Shown here piece by piece: positions 34,890-46,095 of a DNA stretch of 64,000 nt; within the stretch, counting starts at the first letter, position 1; each line of letters opens with the position of its first letter. This DNA comes from Batkoa obscura. Taxonomy: Eukaryota; Entomophthoromycota; Entomophthoromycetes; Entomophthorales; Batkoaceae. Made by a program: the position numbers and the translations under genes. The stretch is taken from NCBI GenBank assembly GCA_030770535.1, contig JASVEC010000012.1:1054001-1118000 (forward strand), in the 5' to 3' direction. A model generated the notes under the pieces. It searched no databases. It saw only the letters and a list, made by a program, of their open reading frames with translations, and was not told the origin of the DNA.

Positions 34890-36697
34890 TTAAATACTTC
34901 TTTTATAACCCTTTCTTTTAACTAATAAGCTTTTAGCTTTATCCACCGTAACCAAAGACTCTTGAATTTCTTTGGGAAGCTTACTAAAATTAGGTACTTC
35001 TTGTCCTAATCCTTTAATCATATTTTTAACTTGAGAGTGGGCGTTTTTTCTACTGATATACAACAAACTACACAATGATAAGTCTATATAAAAATAACAT
35101 TAGAAAAACTGAAATTAAATTCTATTTAACAACTTACAATAAGTAAAATTCGAATTATAAAACTGTTTAATGATTGATGGCTTAATCTTTGAACACAACA
35201 TATTCAGCTTATGTAAGTTATCTGAAGCTGGCTTTGGAATTTCATGGTCCAAATCCAATATATCTAATGTTAGTCCGTTCTTTTCTAATCTTTTAACGAG
35301 GCTCTTTTCCATTTCGGTTAATACCAAAATACTAGTACCTTTTTTACCTGCACGCGCTGTCCTACCGATACGATGCTTGTAGGCGTCGATAGAAGCTGGG
35401 CTTCCCCATTGAAGTACCAAGTCAACATCAGAATAATCCATCCCTCTAGCGGATATATCAGTAGTTATCAGCACTGCTTTTTTATCATGTTGAAACTTTT
35501 CTGCTATTAATAAACGCTCTTTTTGGTCTAATTGGCCATGCATCTCATATACCTTTATACCCATTTCTTTATATAAACCACTTATGATTTGGACTGAGAT
35601 AACCGTCGGTAAAAATAAAATAACTTTCTTAAATTTTGGCTGTGATAAAATACCATAGATTAAATGTGGGTGAAAATTATGACTTGATATGATATATTTT
35701 TGATCTAATTTATCAATATGGGTTGACACTTCTTCTTTTTTTGGTGTTACATCAATTTTCAATACCTCTTGTTGTTCATTAAATATTTTTTTCATCAAAT
35801 TATCGTCTAGTTGTTCAGGCATCGTAGCACTAAACATCATTGTTTTTCTATCCTTAGGTAAATTTTTAACAATGGTTAATATGTTAGTTAAAAACCCACG
35901 GTTAACCAACTCATCTGCTTCATCTAAAATAATCTAAAAACATAAATTATAATTTAACAAAAAGCATTTATAAATAATCTTCTCACCAATTTTAACTGTT
36001 GTAGCTGCGTCCTAAATACCCTAGAACTAGAAATAATATCTACAATTCTACCTGGTGTAGCTACTATAATGTCCACTCGCTTATTACTCACTCGACTCAA
36101 ATCCCCTACTCTTGATGTACCACCAATAAAAGATAATAAATGAAATGGTAGTCCTTTCAATAACTTTTTAGCGTTTTGAGATATTTGTAATACTAATTCG
36201 CGGGTAGGTACCAAAATCAACACAGATACTTGTTTCCCTTTACTTATCTCCTCGGGACTCAATGTACGTAACATTGTTTCTATACTTGGTATAAGATAAG
36301 CTAATGTCTTTCCAGAACCTGTGTGAGATTTGACAATTGCGTCTCCTTGGATGGGCCATCTACTTAAGAGTTGGTCTTGTACTTTGGTGGCGACGTTGAG
36401 TTTAAAGTGTTTATTAAGGTTCATTTTTACAAGCTCAGGGATCACTTTGAAGGAATCCAGTTTGACATCTGAAAATATACTATCAGCCATTGTTTCATCT
36501 AGTTTTGCTTGGTCAATTTCGCTGCGTTTAGGCTCATTGTGTTCGAGTTTACTGTGCTCTGCCGATGCTTTAATTATATATTTTAATGTTGATAGTGTAT
36601 TAAAGTAGTTGCTTCTATTTATATTGATACTATTGAAAGTACGTATGGCTGGTTTTGATAATGTCAAAGTTTTTAGTTGAAGCCATTTCAAGATCAT
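34890..36697 (-). CDS. DEAD-box RNA helicase, Mss116/CYT-19-like, probably mitochondrial
   Basis: ATP-dependent RNA chaperone. Exons 35987-36697, 35138-35933, 34890-35083 give 566 aa. The N-terminus (MILKWLQLKTLTLSKPAIRTFNS) is basic and Ser/Thr-rich with no acidic residue, like a mitochondrial presequence. Helicase motifs in order: Q-motif region before SHTGSGKT (124-131), PTREL, GGT, ATPGR, DEAD (241-244, first residues of exon 2), SAT, ITTDISARGMD, and HRIGRTARAG. The C-terminus is basic (AKSLLVKRKGYKRS), as in Mss116, where it binds RNA. In yeast Mss116 assists group I/II intron splicing and translation in mitochondria. Head-to-head with the OGFOD1/Tpa1 gene. Confidence 0.85.
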
Positions 36698-36753
36698 TTT
36701 TTAAACAAACCAGATTTTTATTTTTAAATTTATTTTTCTTTTCGAATTTTAAA
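36698..36753. promoter_or_regulatory. 56-bp divergent promoter, DEAD-box helicase / Tpa1
   Basis: Only 56 bp separate the two start codons if the downstream ATG at 36754 is used for the plus-strand gene. The leaders of both genes must therefore overlap or the core promoter lies inside one coding region. An upstream in-frame ATG at 36655 would overlap the helicase gene. Confidence 0.5.
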
Positions 36754-38238
36754 ATGGAAACTGAAACTAAAAAACCGAAATTAAATGGCAATATAGAATC
36801 AAATATAATAAATCAACATTTCGACACAAACTCAGATTTTTTTAAAAAATATAGTCATTATTATCAAAACAACATGTCTATAGATATCGATTTGGATCAT
36901 TCCCCTACTCTACAATCACATAACAAAGTGGTCACTACCCCATTTTTAGCCGGCAGTATAGGCAACGTATTCAACCCCAAATTCTTAAAAAAAGTACGTA
37001 AAGAAATCGAACAGAAACAGAAATACGATAAACGATACAACGATTTATATGAATTCTATCAGTCTAAAGACCTTAAGAGTACTCCTTTAAAAAATTTAAA
37101 GCAATTAAGGGATAGTATATATGGTTCTACTTTCCTTGATTTTTTTTCGAAATTAACTGGTATAAAGTTAACGAGTAAATTAGACGTTTCAGTTTCTAAA
37201 TACATTTACGGAAATCATTTGTTGTGTCATGATGATGATATCAAATCTGAAAAAGAGGGTCGACGTATAGCGTTTATTATTTATTTAGTGGATGAAGACT
37301 GGGATGAGAAAGATGGTGGAGCATTGGAGTTGTTTAGTAGGTAAATATTAGATATAACGCTTTTATTTAATTTCTATAAATAATTTAAATTATATTAATT
37401 TAGAGATCAATATGGGCAGCCAATATTTAATAATACTACAAAATTAACACCTAAGTGGAATCAATTAGTATTTTTTGAGATTGGAAATTATTCATATCAT
37501 CAAGTATCAGAAGTGTTAGCTAAAACGAAAGATCGTTTATCTATCGTCGGTTGGTTTCATGGGCCTTTAGATAATTTAAAAAAACCATTAGTTAACTATG
37601 AATTTATAAAGACAATAGAATATAAACTACAATTGTCTGATTTTATCAATAAAGATTATTTAAACAAAGAAAATATTCAAAAAATAAATCTTCAATTCAA
37701 TAAAGATTCTACTATTGAATTAAGACAATTTTTATTACCAGAGGTATATCAAACATCGTGTGAAGAATTAAATCAAATTATTTGGCATCCCGTCTTAGGC
37801 CCAGCCCATATAAGAAAGTATAGAAAAGCAATGGAAATGTCTAAAACTTTAAGTCTATTAAAAGAATTATTTCAATCCGATCAATTTTTACAATTATTAA
37901 ATGAACTCTTAAACCAAAACTTAACTAAATACTATGGTGAATTACGTCAATTTTGTGGTGGAGATTATACCTTACTACATGACCATGCTTTAGAACCAGA
38001 GGGCATCGATCTTATATTTCCATTAATAAAAGATTTAAGTCAGGTTTGGAAATCCGATTATGGTGGTAACTTATCCTATGTTTTAGATGGAAATGAATTA
38101 TTTTCTCATTTGCCTTCTAACAATTGCTTGACGTTGATTAAGAGAGAAAAGGATACTTATCGCTTTCTTAAATATTTGAAATTATTTTGTCCGTTTGTTA
38201 GAACTGAGTTTGCTTTTACTTACCAACCTGAAAAATAA
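36754..38238 (+). CDS. TPA1: Tpa1/Ofd1/OGFOD1-type prolyl hydroxylase
   Basis: A 2-oxoglutarate/Fe(II) dioxygenase. Relatives hydroxylate a proline of ribosomal protein uS12 and affect translation termination; in fission yeast, Ofd1 links oxygen to sterol regulation. Exons 36754-37340 and 37404-38238 give 473 aa. Metal ligands are H159 and D161 (LLCHDDDI) and H228 (YSYHQVSEV), with R240 (DRLSIVGWFHG) for 2-oxoglutarate. The N-terminal catalytic domain is followed by the second, non-catalytic double-stranded helix (ELRQFLLPEVY, GELRQFCGGDYTLLHD). METETKKPKLNG was taken as start because it lacks the hydrophobic extension of the upstream ATG and does not overlap the neighbour. Confidence 0.88.
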
Positions 38239-38513
38239 AATAGAATTTATATCATATTTTGAGTTTATTTTAACATTTATTAAAAGTTTACTAAAAAGTC
38301 ATAAAACACTAAATAAAGATGTCGCTCTTTGTATTCATATGCTAAAAAATATACCAGAGATATTATAATATCCAAATTAATACTTGCTTAGTACATTAGA
38401 CTCACTTTAAATAAAGTAGCACAAAATTTCCAACTTAATAAATACTCTAAACAATCACAAAAAATCAAATATCCTTACAAAACAGCACACAAATTAAAAA
38501 TTAAAAGTCCATT

Positions 38514-39176
38514 TTATTCACTAGAAGCACCTTCATCATCCGAATCCTCTTCCTGTGCCTCAACCTCAGCAGCCTTAAAGGAGTGTTAATAAATCAAACA
38601 TCAAAAGTTAAAAAATAAAGCACTTACGAATTTCCTGGCTGTAGAAGCTTCTAATAATAGCTTTTTAATGGGTGCCGCATCCTCTTTATAATTAGGTAAA
38701 AGTTCCTTTGGAATCATCCCTTCCTTATTAGTAATATTAGGGTCAGCTCCTGCCTTCAATAAACTATCCACTATATATTCTGTATATTTAATGTCTTCAA
38801 GATCCAAACAAGCTACATGCAAAGCTGTATTTTTACTCATACGATCAACTTGATCTACATCAAAATTATCTAGTGTCAAGAGCTTTTCAAATACTTCGGT
38901 GGAGCTTTGTTGGATGCTTTTTTTATTGAATAGTTTAATTTTTAACTTTTTTAGGTTATGTAAATTGAAAAACTTACCATATATGAATACCTGGATTACC
39001 CATAGCGTCAGTACAGTTAATATCTAAAGTGGATTCGTTTAAAACTTCTGATAACAGATCCAAAGAGTCCGTTCTACAAGCGGAGATGAAACGTTCGTCT
39101 AAGGAGTTTTATTATTATTAGTTATCGACGGTATTATCAAAAATTTGAGCTTACTGGCTGTTGCTCCTTCCGACAT
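38514..39176 (-). CDS. Ankyrin-repeat protein (small, fungal YGL242C-like)
   Basis: Exons 39155-39176, 38978-39098, 38628-38916, 38514-38573 give 163 aa. Ankyrin repeats are visible: FISACRTDSLDLLSEVL, then GNPGIHICIQQSSTEVFEKLL, NTALHVACLDL...IVDSLLKAGADPNITNKEG. The C-terminus is acidic (EAQEEDSDDEGASSE). The family occurs in many fungi as short stand-alone ankyrin proteins with no assigned function; the YGL242C comparison is by length and layout only. The first exon is 22 bp. Confidence 0.75.
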
Positions 39177-39640
39177 ATATCTAAATTTTTTATATAAAAG
39201 GTTATGTTAATAAGGGTTGTTTTATGAGGCTTTTGAAAGTGTGAATTCAATGATTTGTTCTAATGGTAATAAGCCACCTAAGTTGGCTGTTAAAAGGAGG
39301 TGGGTTAAAATTAGAAGTGGGACTAGCCCAAAATATTTAAATACTTTTTTGTTGTTGCTAGTTTCACTTCTGATGTTTAGATCCAGCTATGCTAAGCAAT
39401 AAATAGAGCTTTTTGATGATAGAGTCTGGTATTTAAGTTGTTTTCTACCTTTGATTCTACTTTATCATTGTTAATAGTCTAAGTTATAAACCATAGTTCA
39501 AGCACTTTATTCCCAACAAAAATCGTACTAATGAATTTCAATTCTCGCGATGAAAAGCTTAGCATTACTCCCCAAGGTTTTCAAAACATACAAAAAACTT
39601 CGATTTTCAAAAATTGAATTTTTAGTTAAAAACAATCAAA
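39177..39640. promoter_or_regulatory. Divergent spacer between ankyrin gene and PET100
   Basis: 464 bp containing an inverted repeat: AGAAGTGGGACTAGC (39313-39327) and GCTAGTTTCACTTCT (39357-39371), 13 of 15 positions complementary. No TATA of the AAAGTATAAA type was seen. Confidence 0.45.
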
Positions 39641-40080
39641 ATGGCAGGTTACAAATTAGAAATTTTTAAAGTAAAGAAGAATAAAAAATATGAAAATGGG
39701 ATTACTAACCACTTTACTATAATTAAATAATAAATCAGTATGGCTTTTATGTCTTTTTCCCAATTTCAATGATGCTTTACCTCGGTGATCCTTCATTTAT
39801 TGAAAATCATGTTGTTGGGGTAACTTTTATAAATCTATATGTAAAATCAAACCCCTAATACTTATTCTACTACAGGAAAAATTCTATCCACGTTTACAAG
39901 ATTGTAATGTAAGTTTTAATTAGTATATGCGTAATCAAATATTTATTATATTTTTAAAAATTAAAGCGCCCTGGAAAGACTAAAGAAGAAGTTGAAGAAC
40001 AGTTAAAAGAAGCTAGAGAGAGATTTCAAAGATACAAAACAAATAAGAATAACGAGAGCTCAGGTAGTGATGCCCTTTAA
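39641..40080 (+). CDS. PET100: Pet100, cytochrome c oxidase assembly factor
   Basis: Pet100 is a mitochondrial inner-membrane chaperone needed to build cytochrome c oxidase. Four exons, 39641-39670, 39739-39819, 39876-39908 and 39967-40080, all phase 0, encode 85 aa; it is easy to miss because exons 1 and 3 are 30 and 33 bp. The start MAGYKLEIFKYGFYVFFPISMMLYLGDP gives one membrane helix just after a short N-terminus, followed by VVGEKFYPRLQDCNRPGKTKEEVEEQLKEARERF. This one-helix-plus-charged-tail layout and the FKYGFYVFFP and FYP blocks match the family. Its stop lies 118 bp from that of the convergent glutaredoxin-like gene. Confidence 0.87.
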
Positions 40081-40198
40081 TATTAATATTTCTTGAAATA
40101 AAATGATAGATAGTTAGCTTTAAATTAGACTGTTTTTTGTTTTTTTAAATTATAAATAGAAAATCTTTAGTAATGAAATTTTATTTAACATTTTAAAC

Positions 40199-40546
40199 TC
40201 AATTCAACTTTGTCAAAACCTCTTTCAATCTTTTAATCATTGCTACTTCATCCACTCGATGCATTTGTAAAAGCTCTTCTTTAACTTGACCATCTTTCAA
40301 TCTTTCTTTAACCAAAGTTATCACTGGTACATCAAAACAATACTTTTGGTAAACTTCATTCCCTTTTTTATTGATATCTACTTCTTCTAAATCAAAAGGA
40401 ACCTTTTAAAAATAATAAGTCTTGAACTATGAGTATAAATATACATATATTACTTCTTTGCTAACGTTATCCAAAGCGAATTTAGCCGTATGGCACAACG
40501 AACAGGTCTGATTTATAAATATCCTAAGTGCTAATTTTTTACTCAT
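40199..40546 (-). CDS. Glutaredoxin-like protein (C5orf63/YDR286C, DUF836)
   Basis: Exons 40454-40546 and 40199-40402 give 98 aa. A thioredoxin fold opens with LALRIFINQTCSLCHTAKF, with the redox pair C15-SL-C18. It continues VPFDLEEVDINKKGNEVYQKYCFDVPVITL, where the cis-proline of DVPVITL is the second hallmark. Glutaredoxin-like members with CxxC and this short length are poorly characterised and often predicted mitochondrial; no presequence is visible here. Head-to-head with TAF11 across 119 bp. Confidence 0.82.
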
Positions 40547-40665
40547 TATGTTTATTTCAACTTCTACAAAAATAAAAATATAAAACCAATCAATATGCTC
40601 ATTTAAATTTAGTCATAACTTGAAAAAGAACTGTGATCACAAAATTAATTTTAATTTTTTTAAGG

Positions 40666-41914
40666 ATGAGTGACAATAATGAAAACGTTTATCCAAACGA
40701 CCAAGAAAAAGAAGAATTACCACAGGACAACCAATTGTTGGCTCAGATCATAATGTCAGCAGCTAGCAAAATTCCGCTGAATTATAACTCAGAAACAGAG
40801 GGCAGTTCAAAAAACAGAGAAAACTTGGAAATTGGAAGTGAGATAAAGTTTAGGAATGAACAAGAGATAAGGGATTACGATGAAAATTACGACGAAGAGG
40901 AAGATAATGGGTATAACGAAAACTATAAGAAAGAGAGCGGATATGAAGGAGAGTATAATTCAGAGGTAGGAGAAGAAAATATAGGAGGAAATGTAGATAA
41001 TGAAGAAAGAAATAAAGAAGCATATGAAAGAGAAGACACTCAAGAATATGAAGAAAAGGAAGGAGCCGGTTACGTTGAAAAAAATGATAAAGAATATGAA
41101 AAAGATCCAGGAGATTTTATAAAAGAAAGTTCCGAACAATCTGAAGAAGTAGTAACAAAAGTAAAAAAAACCGAACGTATAACAAAGGCTGATAAAGGGT
41201 CTGAAAGGGAAGGTACAGAAGATATTGAAGAAGAAGACGAAGTTGAAAGGAAGAAGAGAAAGATGGAACTGGATGAAGTACAGGAAGGAATGATCGATGA
41301 AGAAGAAGACGATGACGAGGATTTGGGAGTATCTTATATTGACACAGAACAATCAAGTAAAGTAAGAAATTCAGGAAGAAGTAATGCGGAGTTAAGGTAA
41401 GTTTTTTCACTATTTTTTCAAAATGAAATCAAAGATTTGTTTAAAGGGCTTTGATTGAAGCTTTTGATCCAGAACAGTTGAAAAGATATGAAGTTTTTAG
41501 AAGAGCAGCGTTAAACAAAGGCACAGTTAAAAAGGTAAATAATTGTATTCTGGTGAGCCTATAAGGTTTTAACTTAAACTAGGTAGTTAGTAGCATGATC
41601 AACCAACCATTTGCTCAAAACCTTAGTATGGTGGTTGCTGGTTTTTCAAAAGTGTTTATAGGAGAAATCGTTGAATTAGGTAACTATTTTATAATAAACT
41701 TGTTTTAATAGTATTGATTGTTTTAGCGTTAGAGGTTCAAAAAGAATGGGAGCAAAATGAGATTGTGACCAATGCGTTGCAAGGTAAACCATTTAATATT
41801 CCAAGGAAGGCACCTTTGCTTCCAGAGCATTTAAGAGAAGCTTACCGTAGATATCTGTTAAACCATAGGATTAGTAATAGCTTTTATAAGAAACCAAAGA
41901 TATTAAAAAGATAA
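40666..41914 (+). CDS. TAF11: TFIID subunit TAF11 with long acidic N-terminus
   Basis: TAF11 pairs with TAF13 through a histone fold within TFIID. Exons 40666-41396, 41447-41534, 41583-41679, 41727-41914 give 367 aa. Residues 1-240 are low-complexity Glu/Asp/Lys/Tyr-rich. The histone fold follows: [57 protein letters not shown], and [15 protein letters not shown]. The [14 protein letters not shown] ending is a TAF11 hallmark. The acidic region makes the protein longer than human TAF11 (211 aa), nearer the size of yeast Taf11 (346 aa). The ATG at 40666 was chosen; one at 40633 would add a hydrophobic leader without support. Confidence 0.9.
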
Positions 41915-43878
41915 AACATCTTCATCTTCAAGAAAAACTAAGTCAATAAAATAATCAGATGGCCCATTTACAATAGCTTATGTTGGGACAACTCAATTCA
42001 TTAATTGAATAATATCAACCCTCGATTTTTAAAAGCATAAAGTAGTAATAAACCAAACAGGATTATATATCTTTTTGAAAAATAATTTTTTGATTTTCTA
42101 TTGCTGCTGTACTGAAAGTAAACTTAAAAATAAAGCCTATATATATTTTCACTTCATTTATTTATTATCAGTTTATAAATTTTGTAATATAAAAAATCAG
42201 ATTTTTTAGTGTTTGGAGATGGAAGGGTGTCAAAAAGTTTATGAAAAAATGAAATAAAAGAACTTAGAAGCGAGATAAATGAGACTTTTTTTTCGAATAA
42301 ATTATATGGAGTATTATTTACACCTATCCTACATTTAAAACAAATTGATTTATTATTTTTTGAGATATGAAGAAAACAAAGTCAAATTTCAGATGCGCTC
42401 TAGGGTAAAGGTATAATGAAGTATTATTAAGTGGTAAGGATCTCAATTTGTATTATTTTTTAAAACGACTTCGTTCTATAGTCTATTGCGTGTATAAATT
42501 CATGAGTTTCAGTTAATTGTTTTGTTTTATTATTGAGATATAGCCCGAACTTAGACGTGGTACAATGAGGCAATAACTTTTATATTAGCTATAAAAAAAA
42601 CTTACTAAAAATATAATTTACTAATCAAGGCTACCATTCCATGAACTTTTGACCCATTCTCGCAAATCTATTAAAGTATTTTTTATATAAACTAATATAA
42701 TTGTTTGATTGAAATTTCAAACTAGCAGTTATAAGAAAATAAATTATTAATAAACACAATCAGTTAAATTTCTAGTTTCATTAACAAATATAAAGGTACA
42801 AATCATTATCAAATAAAATATTATTTTAATGTTTTAGTTTAATTTTTTACCTACTTTTTATATCTAAAGAAAGGGAAAACTCATGTTTAAAAGTTGACCT
42901 GAAGGTAGCAAGCTATTATCACCTAAATGAAACTTACTTTTATCATCCCAATGTGTATTCAAAACATTCCAAACCTTATATATACTATCTTTTTCGAATG
43001 TTTGAACTCGTGAAGATATTATTTTTAAAGCCTAAAGTTTATTAAATTTCAATTTAAAAAAATAGTTATTTCTATCCTAGTGGCACTTTTAATAATAATT
43101 CTTTTAACCTATGTTCTACAAGATCGATAAAATAATAAACTATTCAGTAACTTTATCAAATTTACAAAACCTATACAACTTTTTATAACTATGCATTCAT
43201 ATGAAAGGTTTTTAAAATGTAAGTTGAGGTTCAGGATTGTAAGTTTTATAAGCCAAGAGATCATTTCCAATTCCTCTGACCACTGGCTCTTTTTCAGATT
43301 GTGGAATTTATTCCACTGTTTAGGGCTAAAGCTATACAGTAAATTCAAAATTTTAAGAGATAGCTTTCATACACTTTATCTCCAATTGCAAATTTTGTGA
43401 TGAAACAACACCAAGAAAAAAAACGAATTTCAAATATTAAATAGCCTAAATAGAAAAACAGAAAGTGACATTTTTGCTTCACTTGCCATGTTTCTAGTTT
43501 ATTATTTTCAAATATTCCATTTTTATATTATTTGATTTTTGTATAAATAATAGACAATAAAATAACATGATATTTTAGTTTAAACAGTAAATAACACTAG
43601 GTCTACCAGTCAATTCGTTAAATTTATTAACAAATCGAATGACATTGCACTTATGAAATATTTATTAAACATCATTCAATAAATCTGGTTAGTTAGTAAA
43701 AATACAAGTTTTAACTAAGTACCAGATGATACAATCTATCCCTTGTTTATTTTAACAAAAAATCAAATAAGCTAAAGAATAATTAAGTCATAAACTCAAT
43801 TAAATAACAATTAAAATAGATAAAAGATAATATTATGATATTGATATTGATATTGATATTGATATTAATATTAATTTA
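41915..43878. other. Gap with an unresolved coding-like segment
   Basis: 42880-43560 carries coherent reading frames on both strands. On minus there are segments such as KFAIGDKVYESYLLKF, PVVRGIGNDLLAYKTYNPEP and RVQTFEKDSIYKVWNVLNTH. On plus there is a well-formed 59-bp intron (43240-43298, GTAAGT...TTTTTCAG). I could not build one gene on either strand; it may be a decayed or heavily spliced gene. The rest is AT-rich with nothing seen. Confidence 0.35.
43834..43874. repeat. (GATATT)n simple repeat
   Basis: About six units of GATATT grading into ATTAAT, directly after the stop codon of the 7TM receptor gene. Confidence 0.8.
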
Positions 43879-44838
43879 TTAGAGTAACATTTTACGATCC
43901 ACAGTATTAAAAATTTGATTTTTATCCATATCGATATAAATCTTATCACCTTCTTCTTCTTCTTTTATAGTTTTAGTGAAGTAACGTTCTTTCAATTCAT
44001 CAAAGATGGCTGGTAATGCTGGATCAAATAAAAAGAAAACAAAATTCAAAATACCTTGAACAGAAGCGCAAAAAAATTGAACAACATAATCAGCATAAGT
44101 TAAGTCACCGCTAGTTGGTGCTAAAATCATGACGACGAGATAAGGCAATATAGTTATTACGGGTACAGTTGGGTATAATAATAATCGAGTAACCATCCTT
44201 CTTAAATTAAATTGTTGGTAAGAACTGGATGGGTTAGAATTATGACTTGATTTATTTCTAGCTTTATTTAACTTTAGGATGACTACTATAAATATTACTA
44301 GACAATATAGGGTTGGCAACAAAATCCAATTCCCAAACGTAAAGAATAACACGACTTTATTAATTGGATATTTGAATTGATCATAATAAGGACATACACC
44401 TATATTTATAAAGCTTAATACTGCAATTGGAATGCAACATATAACTGAAAGTATGCAACATGTTACCACATAAAAGGTACATGATTTGACATATTTTGGT
44501 TTATCTAATAAAAAGATAATCATTAAATTATATGCCATACATGCCGTAATAAAGGTGGTTAAAAAATTTGAAAATAGGGAAACTAAGGTCACTACTTGGC
44601 ATGCTAGCATATCATCATCATAAACTGCTATATTTGGTGCATGACTCAATATATCTGCTAATGATAGAAAAAAATATAATTTGTAACTGAGACGTTTACT
44701 TGCTGAAAACTTTAATATGTAAGTAGATCCTATGATTACTGTTAACAAAAATGATAACACTAAGGATACTATGTTGATATATTTAAATATAGCTTGGGCA
44801 TCTATCACTCGAACATAATCCTCTGCGCTTAAAGCCAT
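43879..44838 (-). CDS. Seven-transmembrane receptor (GPCR-like)
   Basis: A 319-aa intronless gene with seven hydrophobic segments: IVSLVLSFLLTVIIGSTYIL, LYFFLSLADILSH, LVSLFSNFLTTFITACMAYN, FYVVTCCILSVICCIPIAVL, VLFFTFGNWILLPTLYCLVIF, LLLYPTVPVITILPYLVVMIL and FCASVQGILNFVFFLF. C80 before helix 3 and C149 in the second outer loop could form the usual GPCR disulfide. A cytoplasmic Lys/Ser/Asn-rich loop follows helix 5, and the tail is acidic then hydrophilic. The layout resembles cAMP-receptor/Git3-like and orphan fungal receptors. No ligand or G-protein class can be read. A TATATA element lies about 50 nt upstream (44887-44892). Confidence 0.78.
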   Translation of the reverse strand: MALSAEDYVRVIDAQAIFKYINIVSLVLSFLLTVIIGSTYILKFSASKRLSYKLYFFLSLADILSHAPNIAVYDDDMLACQVVTLVSLFSNFLTTFITACMAYNLMIIFLLDKPKYVKSCTFYVVTCCILSVICCIPIAVLSFINIGVCPYYDQFKYPINKVVLFFTFGNWILLPTLYCLVIFIVVILKLNKARNKSSHNSNPSSSYQQFNLRRMVTRLLLYPTVPVITILPYLVVMILAPTSGDLTYADYVVQFFCASVQGILNFVFFLFDPALPAIFDELKERYFTKTIKEEEEGDKIYIDMDKNQIFNTVDRKMLL

Positions 44839-45978
44839 TTTTTCAATTACGTTAAAAAAATATTATGAATTTAATAACTATTTGCTTATATATAAATGTT
44901 TTTTATAAGTAAATAATATGGTGCATATCTTCTTAAATCGATTTAAATTCTTAAAAAAACGTATCAAATGATATGTTTTTCATTTTATTGCTTTTAATTT
45001 TAGATTTGATTATGCTGCTAAAATTCCAAGGATCCACCCATGATTATTTTTATCTTTCATTTTATAAAATCACGTTTTATTTACCACCTTATTTAATATT
45101 TATGGAAAATTTATTATTTTTGATAATTAATTTTTACTAATAAATTGTCCGTAATAAAATAAAATGTTAAATATAATTGAATAATAGCTTCGACTTATTA
45201 TTATTATCATAACTTGTAATACTTTTTACATTATTATTAATACCCCTAATACATTTCATAAGTACCTGCATGATTTTTGATATATAAACTCTATCATCAA
45301 TCTTGATTTATTCTTATTCTAATAAATTTTTAATTAATGTCACATTAACCAATGATCATTTTAAACTAGACCGTCAAGGATTAATAATAAACCATATCTA
45401 CCTCTTTAATAAACAAGAATCTATTTATTTTATAATTGAACCTAAAATGTGATTTCCAAAAGTAAATTTGAGTGACAAAACATATAATTGCTTTTTGAAA
45501 ATAAATTCTATTTGATACAACATTTTAATATAATAGTTTAATAAAATGATAATTTTAAATTGATCTTTAAAAAAGAGTAATTAAATATTTAAGTTTAGTA
45601 TTATAATACTAGGTTACTACGTACCCTTAATTAATGCCTTGATTTAATGTTTAAAAAAATATCAGATTCATGCTTTTATTAATAGATTATATAAAATCTT
45701 AAAAAGCTGGGTCACTATGACTATAAAGTTCAATACTTATTTATTATATTTATTATATTTATTATTGTAGTTTATTGAGGTGTAGCATTTAATGTTAATG
45801 AATTATACGGTGTCTTATTTGAATAGGAAAACAAGATACCTTTATTAATTTAATATTTATGTTGATAGAATAGGACAAAGATTACTTTTAAACTATTAAA
45901 GTAATTAATAGATTTTTTAAAATCCTTGAAAGGACATAGCCCCCAAGTAATTTATTATTTAAACATAATCATTATGGA

Positions 45979-46095
45979 ATGAGTATAGAAGAAATCGATC
46001 GTTTGGTCATTAGCCCACTGCTTTTTTTGTTCTTCAAAAGACGACTAATCAAATATGAAAACCTTATAGACTTTCTTCCACTCAACAAACAGTGA
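45979..46095 (+). CDS. Possible small ORF, 38 aa
   Basis: Reads MSIEEIDRLVISPLLFLFFK then RRLIKYENLIDFLPLNKQ. It stands out because the local DNA is less AT-rich than its surroundings. No family recognised; could be the last trace of a larger gene. Confidence 0.2.
   Translation: MSIEEIDRLVISPLLFLFFKRRLIKYENLIDFLPLNKQ

Noticed and set aside
39217-39402. 61-codon plus-strand ORF upstream of PET100
   Set aside because: No homology; overlaps the promoter spacer and an inverted repeat. Kept only as spacer DNA.
40960-41410. Minus-strand ORFs rich in Phe/Leu/Ser
   Set aside because: Antisense to the acidic, repetitive N-terminus of TAF11; composition explained by the sense codons.
43191-43400. 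Plus-strand 69-codon ORF as a gene on its own
   Set aside because: It reads through a plausible intron, and removing the intron gives a stop soon after; the opposite strand has equally good segments. Left unresolved.
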